Positions 1 through 7,692 of a stretch of 64,000 nt of DNA are shown here, piece by piece. Each line of letters starts with the position of its first letter. Position 1 is the first letter of the stretch. The DNA lies in assembly GCA_028292405.1 (NCBI GenBank), contig JAQGMJ010000003.1, forward strand, positions 31,281-95,280, written 5' to 3'. The notes under the pieces were generated by a model. The model saw only the letters and a list, made by a program, of their open reading frames with translations. It searched no databases and had not been told where the DNA came from. The position numbers and the translations under genes are program-made. Source of the DNA: Betaproteobacteria bacterium. GTDB taxonomy: Bacteria; Pseudomonadota; Gammaproteobacteria; Burkholderiales; JAEUOS01.

Positions 1-829
1 CGCCGACCGGGCCGAACATCTGCGTGCGCGCCAGCGCCAGCTTCACCGGCCGGCGCAGCGTGCGCGCGGCCATCGCCGCCAGCACCACGTGCGACCACAC
101 CGAGCCCTTGGAACCGAAGCCGCCGCCGACAAACGGCGAGATCACCCGCACCTGCGAAGGGTCGAGCCCCAGGGTCTTGGCCATGGTCTTGCGTGCGCCG
201 GCAATGCCCTGGGTCGAATCGTAGATGGTCAGCTGGTCGCCCTGCCAGACGGCCAGGGTCGCATGCGGCTCCATCGCATTGTGTGTCTGCATCGGCGTGG
301 CGTAGACATGGTCGATGCGTTCGGTGGCGCGGCCCATGCCGGCGCCGGCGTCCCCCCAGGCGACGTCGGCATCTTCCTTGCCCGCTTTTTTCGGCGCATA
401 GGCAGAGCGTTTCGCCGCCGTGAAATCAAGCGCGGCGGGCTGCTGCTCATAGGAAAAGCGCAACTGGGCCGCACCCGCCAGCGCGTGCTGGAAGGTGTCG
501 GCCACCACCACGGCGATCGGCTGGCCGTTGTAGTCGATCACCCCATCCTGCAACAGCGAGAGCATGCGCCCGGCCGGCGGCTCGAAAGCGGCCTTGCCGC
601 CCTGCGGCAGGCGCGGCGCATTCAGGTGGGTCATGATGTGGAGCACGCCGGGCGCGCGCTGCGCGGCTTCCTGCACAACGCCGGTGATCATGCCTTTGGC
701 AACAGTGCTTTGCACCAGCACGGCATAAGCCATGCCGGATGCGGTGAAGTCACCGGCATATTGCGCGGCGCCGGTGACCTTGGCGGGACCGTCGGCGCGG
801 TCCAGTGCCTGGCCGATGATGGGGTTCAT
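1..829 (-). CDS. paoC: Aldehyde oxidoreductase, molybdenum-binding subunit (PaoC-like), partial
   Basis: N-terminal 276 residues of a xanthine oxidase-family large subunit; the rest lies beyond the left edge. The start reads MNPIIGQALDRADGPAKVTG, typical of the YagR/PaoC branch, and a glycine-rich GGGFGSKG segment near the cut end matches the molybdopterin-domain loop. The ATG overlaps the paoB stop by 4 bases (ATGA), so the subunits are translationally coupled. By family knowledge this subunit carries the molybdenum cofactor and oxidises aldehydes in the periplasm, with electrons passing to PaoB and PaoA. The catalytic glutamate is in the missing part, so activity cannot be judged here. Confidence 0.88.
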   Translation of the reverse strand, partial: MNPIIGQALDRADGPAKVTGAAQYAGDFTASGMAYAVLVQSTVAKGMITGVVQEAAQRAPGVLHIMTHLNAPRLPQGGKAAFEPPAGRMLSLLQDGVIDYNGQPIAVVVADTFQHALAGAAQLRFSYEQQPAALDFTAAKRSAYAPKKAGKEDADVAWGDAGAGMGRATERIDHVYATPMQTHNAMEPHATLAVWQGDQLTIYDSTQGIAGARKTMAKTLGLDPSQVRVISPFVGGGFGSKGSVWSHVVLAAMAARTLRRPVKLALARTQMFGPVG

Positions 830-1812
830 GCGACACCTCCGGCTTCGCGCAATGCGCGCACGATGGCGCGCTGCGCCAGTTCGACCTTGAAAGCGTTCTC
901 GCGCAGCGGGTGCGCCTCGCGCACGGCCAGCGCTGCCGCGGCCCGCAGCGATCCTTCGTCGAGGCGGCGCCCGGGCAGGGCACGCTCGGTGGCGGTGGCG
1001 CGCCAGGGTTTGGTCGCGACGCCGCCCAGGGCAACGCGCGCCGCACGTATGGTCTGCCCGTCCAGATCAAGCAGCACGGCGGCGGAGGCCAGCGCGAAGG
1101 CATAGCTGGCGCGGTCGCGCACCTTGATGTAGCGAGAGCGCGCGTTCGGCCAGGCCGGCGGCAACTCGACGGCGGTGATCAATTCGCCCGGCAGCAGGTT
1201 GGTGTCGAGCTCCGGACTGTTGCCCGGCACGCGGTGGAACTCCGCCAGCGCGACGCGCCGCTCGCCCTGCGGGCCGCGCAGCAGCACCGTCGCATCGAGC
1301 GCGGCCAGCGCCACGTTCATGTCCGAGGGATTGACCGCGACGCACTGCTCGCTGCCGCCCAGCACGGCGTGCATGCGGTTGCGCCCCTGCAGCGCGCCAC
1401 AGCCACTGCCGGGATTGCGCTTGTTGCACATGGCAAAGCCGACGTCGGTGAAATAGGGACAGCGGGTGCGCTGCATCAGGTTGCCGCCGATGGTGGCCAT
1501 GTTGCGTAATTGCGGCGAGGCGCCCGACAGCAGGGCTTCGCTCAGTACGGGATAGCGCTGGCGCACCAGCGCGTGGTTGGCGGTGTCGCTGTTGCGTGCC
1601 AGTGCACCTATGCTCAAACCGCCGCCCGGCAGTTCGCGGATCTGCGCCAGCGGCAGGCGGTTGATGTCGACCAGGCGCAGCGGTTGCGCGACGTCGCCCT
1701 TGATCAGGTCGAGCAGGTTGGTGCCGCCGCCGAGGTAGGCTGACCCCTGCGCGGCGCCGGCCTGCAGGGCGCCGCCGACATCGGCGGCACGGGTGTAGGT
1801 GAAGGCGTGCAT
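826..1812 (-). CDS. paoB: Aldehyde oxidoreductase, FAD-binding subunit (PaoB-like)
   Basis: A 328-residue FAD-binding subunit of the molybdenum hydroxylase family. The FAD loop GGTNLLD is at residues 29-35 and the C-terminal half is the CO-dehydrogenase flavoprotein C domain. Cysteines at about 118, 129, 138 and 157 sit in the insertion that in E. coli PaoB holds an extra [4Fe-4S] cluster, which separates this protein from plain xanthine dehydrogenase FAD subunits. It follows paoA after 9 bases with a GAGGAGG ribosome site and overlaps paoC by 4 bases. Role: electron transfer between the Mo site and the 2Fe-2S subunit. Family call is firm; the aldehyde substrate is unknown. Confidence 0.9.
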   Translation of the reverse strand: MHAFTYTRAADVGGALQAGAAQGSAYLGGGTNLLDLIKGDVAQPLRLVDINRLPLAQIRELPGGGLSIGALARNSDTANHALVRQRYPVLSEALLSGASPQLRNMATIGGNLMQRTRCPYFTDVGFAMCNKRNPGSGCGALQGRNRMHAVLGGSEQCVAVNPSDMNVALAALDATVLLRGPQGERRVALAEFHRVPGNSPELDTNLLPGELITAVELPPAWPNARSRYIKVRDRASYAFALASAAVLLDLDGQTIRAARVALGGVATKPWRATATERALPGRRLDEGSLRAAAALAVREAHPLRENAFKVELAQRAIVRALREAGGVA

Positions 1813-1821
1813 GGGGCCTCC

Positions 1822-2499
1822 TCAGGCGCTCTTGCCGTGCACGGCACGCAAGGCGGCGACGATGTTCGGATAGGCGCCGCAGCGGCAGATGTTGCCGCTC
1901 ATGCGCTCGCGGATTTCGGCGTCGCTCAGGGCCGGGGCGAGTACGCCGCGCAGGTCGGCGGCGCTGGTGGCCGCGCTGGCCGTGCCGGCCTCGGCTTCAG
2001 CCAGCATCGCCACCGAGGAACAAATCTGCCCCGGCGTACAGTAGCCGCATTGAAAGGCGTCGTACTCGACAAAGGCGGCTTGCACCTCGTGCAGCCTGCC
2101 GCCGTGCTCCAGCCCTTCGATGGTTGTGATCTCGTCACCCTCGTGCATCACCGCCAGCGACAGGCAGGAGTTGATGCGCCGGCCGTTGACCAGCACGGTA
2201 CAGGCGCCGCACTGGCCGCGGTCGCAGCCCTTCTTGCTCCCGGTGAGGCCCGCATGGTCGCGGATCGCGTCCAGCAGGCTGACGGTGGGCTCGATACGCA
2301 TCGCCTGGCTGCGGCCGTTGATGTTGAGCATCACCTGGGCGGCAGCGGCATCCGCCGTGGCGGCCCCGGCTTGCGCCCCTGGGCGCGCCTGCTGTGCCTG
2401 CGCGGCAGGCAAGGCGGTGGCCGCGGCACCTGCCACCGCGCCCTGCATGAAGGCGCGCCGGCTCAGGCGCGCTGCCCTGCTTTCGTTTTCGTCCGACAT
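1822..2499 (-). CDS. paoA: Aldehyde oxidoreductase, 2Fe-2S subunit with Tat signal (PaoA-like)
   Basis: A 225-residue iron-sulfur subunit. A twin-arginine motif SRRAFMQG (residues 13-20) and an alanine-rich h-region ending near residue 35 mark Tat export, so the complex is periplasmic; the partner subunits lack signals and are probably carried along. The plant-type [2Fe-2S] cysteines are C92, C97, C100 and C112; the second cluster uses C151, C154, C205 and C207. The start at 2499 is chosen because AGGAG lies just upstream and the Tat motif then sits at the usual distance; a start 13 codons earlier is open but has no such site. First gene of paoABC. No molybdenum-cofactor insertion chaperone is visible next to it. 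Confidence 0.9.
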   Translation of the reverse strand: MSDENESRAARLSRRAFMQGAVAGAAATALPAAQAQQARPGAQAGAATADAAAAQVMLNINGRSQAMRIEPTVSLLDAIRDHAGLTGSKKGCDRGQCGACTVLVNGRRINSCLSLAVMHEGDEITTIEGLEHGGRLHEVQAAFVEYDAFQCGYCTPGQICSSVAMLAEAEAGTASAATSAADLRGVLAPALSDAEIRERMSGNICRCGAYPNIVAALRAVHGKSA

Positions 2500-2509
2500 G
2501 GGGAACTCC

Positions 2510-3025
2510 TCATACGGTGGCTTCGGAGGTGGTCGCAATGTCTTCCGCGCCGGCGGCGTCGAAGATGTCCTTGGCGCGGCTGCGCTGCTTGCTGTCTTCC
2601 GTATGCACCGAGATGAGGATGTTACCGGCGCGGATTTTTCCTTCGTACAGCTTGGCTTCGAATTCGGGAATGCCCATGCCCGCGAGGCCGCCGATGACGC
2701 CGCCCGCCGCGCCGCCCACGGCCGCGGCGCTCAGGGCCGCCATGATCGGGCCGGCCGCCAGCAAGGGGCCGACGCCGGGAATCACCAGGGTGCCCACGCC
2801 CGCCAGCCAGCCGATGGCCGCGCCCACGCCCATGCCGGCGACGCCGCCGACCACCGCGCCCTCGGGCGCCTTGGTGTTGTGTTCGTGCGCGAAATCGCGC
2901 GTGCCTCCCTTGTCGGCCAGAAGGACCGAAATGTCGTCGCCCAGAAAACCGACCTGCTTGAGTTCGGTGATGATTCTTTCGGCTTGCGCGCTGGTGCGGG
3001 CGATGCAGTAAACGGCTCGATCCAT
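2510..3025 (-). CDS. Glycine-zipper membrane-associated protein with GSP17M-like N-terminal domain
   Basis: A 171-residue protein. The first 50 residues resemble the general-stress-protein 17M fold (a YCIARTSAQAERII start, then a flavin-fold-like alternation of strands and helices). Residues about 55-120 are almost entirely Gly, Ala, Val and Ile in glycine-zipper spacing (GGVAGMGVGAAIG, GGAAGGVIGG), suggesting helical hairpins inserted in a membrane. The C-terminal 50 residues return to a soluble alpha/beta pattern. A strong AAGGAG site precedes the ATG. Proteins of this type are common in betaproteobacteria near stress genes; the function is not established. It ends 10 bases before paoA but probably belongs to the neighbouring group of small proteins. 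Confidence 0.7.
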   Translation of the reverse strand: MDRAVYCIARTSAQAERIITELKQVGFLGDDISVLLADKGGTRDFAHEHNTKAPEGAVVGGVAGMGVGAAIGWLAGVGTLVIPGVGPLLAAGPIMAALSAAAVGGAAGGVIGGLAGMGIPEFEAKLYEGKIRAGNILISVHTEDSKQRSRAKDIFDAAGAEDIATTSEATV

Positions 3026-3228
3026 GATGTAACTCCTTCGGTTGTGTGATTGAAGCGCCTAATGCCTCATAGCAGTCGATATGCCCAGGCCATTTTGCGG
3101 GCTTTAATCGGCCTCTCACAGATTCCGATACGCCTGCCTGTACTTCCTACCGGCGTTTGCATGATTGACCGATGCACGGCCCGGCGCGGGGGTGCGCACA
3201 CGGTTTGCTGCGACTAACCATTCGGTCC

Positions 3229-3417
3229 ATGGTCAATGCGATGAATCAGGAAGATGAAGAAAAGGCGCATCTCCGCCAAGTAGCGGAGGCGGCTTATTTC
3301 AAGGCCGAGCACGAAGGCTTTCCGCCCGGCCAGGCGCTGCGGCACTGGCTGGAGGCTGAACTGGACCTGTTTCCAGAGGAACACATCGACGTACCGGAGA
3401 GTCTGGCCGAAGGCTGA
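3229..3417 (+). CDS. DUF2934 small protein
   Basis: A protein of about 62 residues matching DUF2934: a helix with AEAAYFKAEHEGFPPGQA followed by HWLEAE, the family core for the pattern A-x-AY-x(5)-G-x(4)-A-x(2)-HWL-x-AE. Acidic and hydrophilic, with no signal or membrane segment. Two in-frame ATGs (3229 and 3241) are possible; the reading frame is open further upstream but the conserved part begins after the second. DUF2934 proteins are widespread small proteins without known function. It sits in a run of short plus-strand genes with the next two. Confidence 0.65.
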   Translation: MVNAMNQEDEEKAHLRQVAEAAYFKAEHEGFPPGQALRHWLEAELDLFPEEHIDVPESLAEG

Positions 3418-3445
3418 ACGTCCGCTAAGTCAACAAGGAGCAATC

Positions 3446-3742
3446 ATGCAGAAAAGAGATCAGGACAAACCCACTTACAGCGCGGACACCGACACCCGCT
3501 CCCCCGCATTGCGCGAGAAGCAACTGATCGACAGCGCGCGCGCCGAAGGCCGCCCCCAGCCCGACGACGGCACGCGCCCGCTTTCCTCCGCCGACACACC
3601 GCCCCCGACGGCGAAAAAGGAAGAAGGCAGCTTTCGCCACATCGTCCACACCGGCATGCCGCCGGGCATTGACGCGGAAGACGCCGTCGATCCGGGCATG
3701 CGCAACCGATCCGACCAGACGACGACCCGCAATCGTTCGTGA
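3446..3742 (+). CDS. Small hydrophilic protein, function unknown
   Basis: A 98-residue protein, very hydrophilic and rich in Asp, Arg, Thr and Pro, with no hydrophobic core; likely disordered. A clear AAGGAG site is 6 bases before the ATG, which together with its place between two recognisable small genes supports a real gene. The middle part GSFRHIVHTGMPPGIDAED is the only segment that looks conserved-like. I do not recognise the family. Composition resembles small stress-induced hydrophilic proteins, but that is only a resemblance. Confidence 0.5.
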   Translation: MQKRDQDKPTYSADTDTRSPALREKQLIDSARAEGRPQPDDGTRPLSSADTPPPTAKKEEGSFRHIVHTGMPPGIDAEDAVDPGMRNRSDQTTTRNRS

Positions 3743-3765
3743 ACCGCAGTTCACAGGAGATCACC

Positions 3766-4053
3766 ATGGCAGCCACCACTCACCGCTGGTCGGCGCGTGT
3801 CGCCCGCGAAAGCGACGCCCTGACCTTGCAACCGGGCATCTTCGCCCAGCGCAGTCCGAAGCGCATCGCGCAATCGCTCAAGACATCCGCTGAACGCAGC
3901 CATCGCCGCAAGAGCGAGCCGTTTCGCTCGGCGATGTCGATGCTCAACTTCTTCATCAACCGCATGGGCTCGCAACTGAGCCCGGCCCGGCGCAAGGTGC
4001 TGGACCGCGCGAAAGATGAATTGCGCGGCCTCTACGGCCGCAGCAAACGCTAG
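3766..4053 (+). CDS. DUF3175 protein
   Basis: A 95-residue basic protein matching DUF3175: it opens with HRWSARVARESDALTL, continues with PKRIAQSLKTSAERSHRRKS and ends with a helical segment containing SAMSMLNFFINRMG and RRKVLDRAKDEL. AGGAGATCACC before the ATG at 3766 decides this start over one nine codons upstream. No signal peptide. The function is not known; it is often found in soil and aquatic proteobacteria beside other small stress-associated proteins, as here. Confidence 0.8.
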   Translation: MAATTHRWSARVARESDALTLQPGIFAQRSPKRIAQSLKTSAERSHRRKSEPFRSAMSMLNFFINRMGSQLSPARRKVLDRAKDELRGLYGRSKR

Positions 4054-4099
4054 AAAAGCGGGCCTGCGGCAGCGCTGGCTAAACGCGCGCTGCCGCGCA

Positions 4100-4105
4100 T
4101 ATACT
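4100..4105 (+). promoter_or_regulatory. Candidate -10 box for a leaderless eutB transcript
   Basis: TATACT lies 7 bases before the eutB ATG at 4113. A normal start site for this box would fall at or next to the ATG, and no Shine-Dalgarno sequence is visible in between. No convincing -35 box is seen. Inference only. Confidence 0.35.
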
Positions 4106-4112
4106 TGTGCGC

Positions 4113-5504
4113 ATGGCTTATGCGCATACCGTCGGCGGCTCGGTTTATCGCTTCGCGGATCTGAAGGATCTGCTGGCCAAGGCCACGCCGCTGCGCTCCG
4201 GCGACGTGCTGGCGGGCGTGGCGGCGGCCAGTGCCGAGCAACGTATGGCAGCGCGCCTGGCGCTGGCCGACCTGCCGCTGTCGCGCTTTCTCGAGGAGGC
4301 CATTGTCCCGTATGAGACGGACGAGGTCACGCGCCTGATCGTCGACACCCACGATGCCGCCGCCTTCGCGCCGCTGCACTCGCTCAGCGTAGGCGAATTG
4401 CGCAACTGGCTGCTTAGCGACGGCACTACTTCCGAAGTCCTCGCCGCCGCAGCGCCGGGCATCACGCCGGAAATGGCAGCGGCGGTGAGCAAGCTGATGC
4501 GCAACCAGGACCTGATCCTGGCGGCGAGAAAATGCCGCGTGGTGACGCGCTTTCGCAATACGCTGGGCCTGCCCGGCCGTCTCGCGGTGCGCCTGCAGCC
4601 CAACCACCCGACCGACGATGCGCTGGGCATCGCCGCCTCGCTGTTCGATGGCCTGCTGTACGGCGCCGGCGACGCGGTGATCGGCATCAACCCGGCGGGT
4701 GATTCGCTCTCCACCTTTATCAACCTGTGGCGCATGATGGACGAACTGATCACGCGCTTTGCCATTCCCACCCAGTCCTGCGTCCTGACCCACGTCACCA
4801 ACCAGATCCGCGGCATCGAGGCCGGCGCGCCGGTGGACCTGGTGTTCCAGTCGGTCGCCGGCACCGAGCGGGCGAACCGCGGTTTCGGCATTGACCTGGC
4901 GCTGCTGCACGAGGCGCGGCAGGCGGCGCTGTCGCTCAAGCGCGGCACCCTCGGCGACAACGTGATGTATTTCGAGACCGGCCAGGGCAGCGCGCTTTCC
5001 GCCGGCGCCCACCACGGCTGCGACCAGCAGACGCTGGAGGCGCGCGCCTACGGCGTGGCGCGCCATTACAAACCGCTGCTGACCAACACGGTGGTCGGCT
5101 TCATCGGCCCGGAATATCTCTACGACGGCAAACAGATCATCCGGGCCGGGCTGGAAGACCACTTTTGCGGCAAGCTGCTCGGCTTGCCGCTGGGTGTGGA
5201 CGTCTGCTACACCAACCACGCCGAGGCCGATCAGGACGACATGGACACCCTGCTGACCCTGCTGGGTGCGGCCGGCGTCACTTTCGTCATGGGCGTGCCG
5301 GGAGCGGACGACGTGATGCTGAATTATCAGAGCACCTCTTTCCACGATGCGCTCTACGTACGCGAAGTCCTGAACCTCAAGCGCGCGCCGGAGTTCGAAG
5401 CCTGGCTGGAACGTATGCGCATCATCGACTCCCAGGGCCGCCTGGCTGCTGCCGGCGCCGACAACCCGCTTCTCGCCGCCGCCACGAAGCTGGGCGGCGG
5501 CTGA
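4113..5504 (+). CDS. eutB: Ethanolamine ammonia-lyase large subunit
   Basis: A 463-residue protein with the full length of EutB (about 453-465). It deaminates ethanolamine to acetaldehyde and ammonia with adenosylcobalamin as radical source, as a complex with EutC. Family signatures are visible across the chain: the GTERANRGFGIDLALLHEA region, the FETGQGSALSAGAHHGCDQQ substrate and cobalamin-contact region, and the C-terminal LPLGVDVCYTNHAEADQDD. A GTG two codons upstream is an alternative start. EutC follows after 19 bases. No eutA reactivase, aldehyde dehydrogenase, ethanolamine permease or microcompartment shell gene is within the window, so this is the simple, shell-free form. B12 salvage genes at 29.8-35.5 kb would supply the cofactor. 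Confidence 0.95.
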   Translation: MAYAHTVGGSVYRFADLKDLLAKATPLRSGDVLAGVAAASAEQRMAARLALADLPLSRFLEEAIVPYETDEVTRLIVDTHDAAAFAPLHSLSVGELRNWLLSDGTTSEVLAAAAPGITPEMAAAVSKLMRNQDLILAARKCRVVTRFRNTLGLPGRLAVRLQPNHPTDDALGIAASLFDGLLYGAGDAVIGINPAGDSLSTFINLWRMMDELITRFAIPTQSCVLTHVTNQIRGIEAGAPVDLVFQSVAGTERANRGFGIDLALLHEARQAALSLKRGTLGDNVMYFETGQGSALSAGAHHGCDQQTLEARAYGVARHYKPLLTNTVVGFIGPEYLYDGKQIIRAGLEDHFCGKLLGLPLGVDVCYTNHAEADQDDMDTLLTLLGAAGVTFVMGVPGADDVMLNYQSTSFHDALYVREVLNLKRAPEFEAWLERMRIIDSQGRLAAAGADNPLLAAATKLGGG

Positions 5505-5523
5505 ACGGCGGATAAGGACAGCC

Positions 5524-6357
5524 ATGGACGGCGACGATACGAAAAGCCTGATCCGCGACCCCTGGAGCGATTTGCGCCGCCACACGCCCGCACGCATCGC
5601 CCTGGGCCGCGCCGGCCCCGCCCTGCCGACGCAGGCGGTGCTCGAGTTCGGTCTGGCCCACGCCCGCGCCCGCGACGCCGTGCACCAGGCGCTGGACCTC
5701 GAGGCGCTGGAAGCCAGCCTGCGCGCCGACGGCTACGCGCCCTTGCGCGCGCGTAGCGCCGCGCCCGATCGCGTCGCCTACCTGACCCGCCCCGACCTGG
5801 GACGCCGTCTCGATGAGGCCAGCGCGCAGGCCCTGCGCACGGCTGCCGCCCCCTGCGAGATTGCCGTGGTCCTGGCCGACGGACTTTCCGCCATCGCCGT
5901 GCAGCAGCACGCCCTGCCCCTGCTGGCGGCCTTGCGGGCGCAGGCGCCGCAACGCTGGAGCGCGATTCCGGCTGTTCTCGCGGTGCAAAGCCGCGTCGCC
6001 CTGGGCGATGCCATCGGCGCGGCCCTGCGCGCGCACCTGGTCGTGGTGATGATCGGCGAGCGGCCGGGGCTCTCCTCGCCCGACAGCCTCGGCCTGTATG
6101 TCACCCACGCGCCACGCATCGGCATGAGCGATGCCGAGCGCAACTGCATTTCCAACGTGCGCCCGCAGGGCCTGGGCTATGCCGAGGCAGCGCGCAAGCT
6201 CGACTGGCTGGCCGGCGCCGCCCTGGCGCGCGGGCTGACCGGTGTCGGCCTGAAAGACGAAAGCGATGCCCTGCCTTTCTCTCGCGTGAACGGCCTGCGG
6301 GCTACGGAAAACGCAACGAGCCAGCAACACAACAGCAACGAAGCCGCGCCAGACTAG
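5524..6357 (+). CDS. eutC: Ethanolamine ammonia-lyase small subunit
   Basis: A 277-residue EutC, the partner that helps bind adenosylcobalamin in the EutB-EutC complex. Conserved blocks are LADGLSAIAVQQHA, the VMIGERPGLSSPDSLG segment and SDAERNCISNVRPQGL with GYAEAARKL near the end. AAGGA precedes the ATG. The last 25 or so residues (Asn-, Ser- and Gln-rich) extend past the conserved core and look like an unstructured tail. Lies 19 bases after eutB and 25 bases before the glutaredoxin-like gene, so the three are probably cotranscribed. Confidence 0.93.
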   Translation: MDGDDTKSLIRDPWSDLRRHTPARIALGRAGPALPTQAVLEFGLAHARARDAVHQALDLEALEASLRADGYAPLRARSAAPDRVAYLTRPDLGRRLDEASAQALRTAAAPCEIAVVLADGLSAIAVQQHALPLLAALRAQAPQRWSAIPAVLAVQSRVALGDAIGAALRAHLVVVMIGERPGLSSPDSLGLYVTHAPRIGMSDAERNCISNVRPQGLGYAEAARKLDWLAGAALARGLTGVGLKDESDALPFSRVNGLRATENATSQQHNSNEAAPD

Positions 6358-6382
6358 CGAAAAACCAGCGCAAGGAGCGCCC

Positions 6383-6748
6383 ATGTCCCGCCAGACCCTC
6401 GACGAAACCCATCTCCACCCGGCGATCCGCGACAAGATCGCCGGCTACCAGGGCGATATCCTGGCCGAAGTCCGGGCCGCCGTTGCCGCCAACCCGGTGG
6501 TGGTGGTCGGGATGACGCAAAACCCGTATCCGAAACGGGCGCGCGCCCTGCTGGACGGGCAGAATATCGGCTACAAATATCTCGAATATGGCAGCTATTT
6601 CAAGGACTGGAAGCGCCGACTCGCCCTGAAGATGTGGAGCGGGTGGCCTACTTTGCCGATGATTTTCGTCAAAGGCACGCTAGTTGGCGGCTTTGACGAC
6701 CTCAAGCGCCTGGCCGACAGTGGCGAACTAAAGCGCCTGCTTGATTAA
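6383..6748 (+). CDS. Glutaredoxin-fold protein lacking all cysteines
   Basis: A 121-residue protein with a monothiol-glutaredoxin-like fold: an N-terminal helix, the strand VVVVGMT (residues 39-45), a helix starting KRARALLD, the cis-proline region GWPTLPMIF (88-95) and the glutathione-binding VGG with FDDL (101-107). Where dithiol or monothiol glutaredoxins carry CPYC or CGFS, this has NPYP (47-50), and the whole protein contains no cysteine. It therefore cannot do thiol-disulfide exchange or use a Cys to ligate an Fe-S cluster. The AAGGAGC ribosome site and short gap tie it to eutBC. A binding or regulatory role is possible; unknown. Confidence 0.75.
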   Translation: MSRQTLDETHLHPAIRDKIAGYQGDILAEVRAAVAANPVVVVGMTQNPYPKRARALLDGQNIGYKYLEYGSYFKDWKRRLALKMWSGWPTLPMIFVKGTLVGGFDDLKRLADSGELKRLLD

Positions 6749-6887
6749 TTATGCTTTTAAGTTGCCGCCCGGCCACCTGCCTAAGGGTCAAAACTAGGGG
6801 TTTATATGATCCGGGCTTGAAATTTCTCAAAACCGCGCAATTTATGACGGATCCATGCGCGCCTTTCCCTCGTGCGATGCATTTTAC

Positions 6888-6915
6888 TTGCAACTTTTAC
6901 CGGGGATGATAGTCT
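6888..6915 (+). promoter_or_regulatory. Probable sigma-70 promoter of the BI-1 family gene
   Basis: TTGCAA (6888-6893), a 16-base spacer, then TAGTCT (6910-6915) with an extended -10 TG at 6907-6908. The predicted start near 6922 leaves a leader of about 37 bases with an AAGGAGG site before the ATG at 6959. Confidence 0.5.
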
Positions 6916-6958
6916 TACATTCGCAAGCCGGATTTTCGGCTCTTTAAGGAGGTTCTGT

Positions 6959-7648
6959 ATGGACTACGATCAAAATGTCTCGACCCTGGGCTACGGCCAA
7001 GCGGGGGCGGTGACGCGCAACAAAGTATTGCGCAATACCTATATGCTCACCGCGCTGTCGCTGATTCCGATGGCCATTGGCGCCGTGGTCGGCGCGAACA
7101 TGTCGTTCGCCTTCATCGCCGGCAGCCCGACGCTGTTTTTCATCGGCTTCATGGTGGTCACCTACGGCCTGATGTTCGCGATCCAGGCGAACCGCAATAG
7201 CGGCGTGGGTGTGGCGCTGATGCTGGCCTTCACCGCCGTGCTCGGCATCATGATGGGGCCGCTGCTTCAGCACGTGCTCAAGCAGGCCGACGGCGGCATG
7301 ATCGTCGCCTTCTGCGCGCTCGGCACCGCGGGCGTGTTCGGCGGCATGGCTGCCATCGGCACCGCCATCAAGACGCCGCTCAACGGCCTGGCGAAGTTCC
7401 TGTCGGTCGGCGGCATTGTGCTGCTGGTGTGCATGATTGCCGGCGTGTTCCTGAATATCCCGGCTTTCTCGCTGGCGATTTCGGCGGCCTTCATCCTGTT
7501 TTCGTCGCTGATGATTCTCTGGCAACTGAACAACATCGTCACCAACGGCGAGACCAACTACATCTCGGCGACCCTGACGCTGGTGATCAGCATCTACAAC
7601 ATCTTTGTCTCGCTGCTCAGCATCTTCGGCGGCGGCAACCGCAACTGA
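6959..7648 (+). CDS. Bax inhibitor-1/YccA family inner membrane protein
   Basis: A 229-residue polytopic protein with seven hydrophobic segments from residue 27 to the C-terminus. The tail LISIYNIFVSLLSIFGGGNRN is the conserved end of bacterial BI-1 (YccA/YbhL) proteins. Bacterial members act as pH-sensitive ion-leak channels or as FtsH-interacting proteins; which role holds here cannot be told. AAGGAGG seven bases upstream fixes the ATG at 6959; the frame is open further upstream but lacks a ribosome site. Single-gene unit with its own promoter and terminator. Confidence 0.88.
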   Translation: MDYDQNVSTLGYGQAGAVTRNKVLRNTYMLTALSLIPMAIGAVVGANMSFAFIAGSPTLFFIGFMVVTYGLMFAIQANRNSGVGVALMLAFTAVLGIMMGPLLQHVLKQADGGMIVAFCALGTAGVFGGMAAIGTAIKTPLNGLAKFLSVGGIVLLVCMIAGVFLNIPAFSLAISAAFILFSSLMILWQLNNIVTNGETNYISATLTLVISIYNIFVSLLSIFGGGNRN

Positions 7649-7664
7649 TCGCGGCGCTCTGATT

Positions 7665-7692
7665 AAAAGGCAGCCTCCGGGCTGCCTTTTTT
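7665..7692 (+). terminator. Rho-independent terminator, probably bidirectional
   Basis: AAAAGGCAGCC, loop TCC, GGCTGCCTTTTTT. The stem is followed by a T run on both strands, so it can end the BI-1 gene (plus) and the convergent rlmD (minus). Confidence 0.9.

Noticed and set aside
4050..5597. 515-codon minus-strand frame opposite eutB
   Set aside because: Antisense shadow of a well-conserved gene; the translation has no family features.
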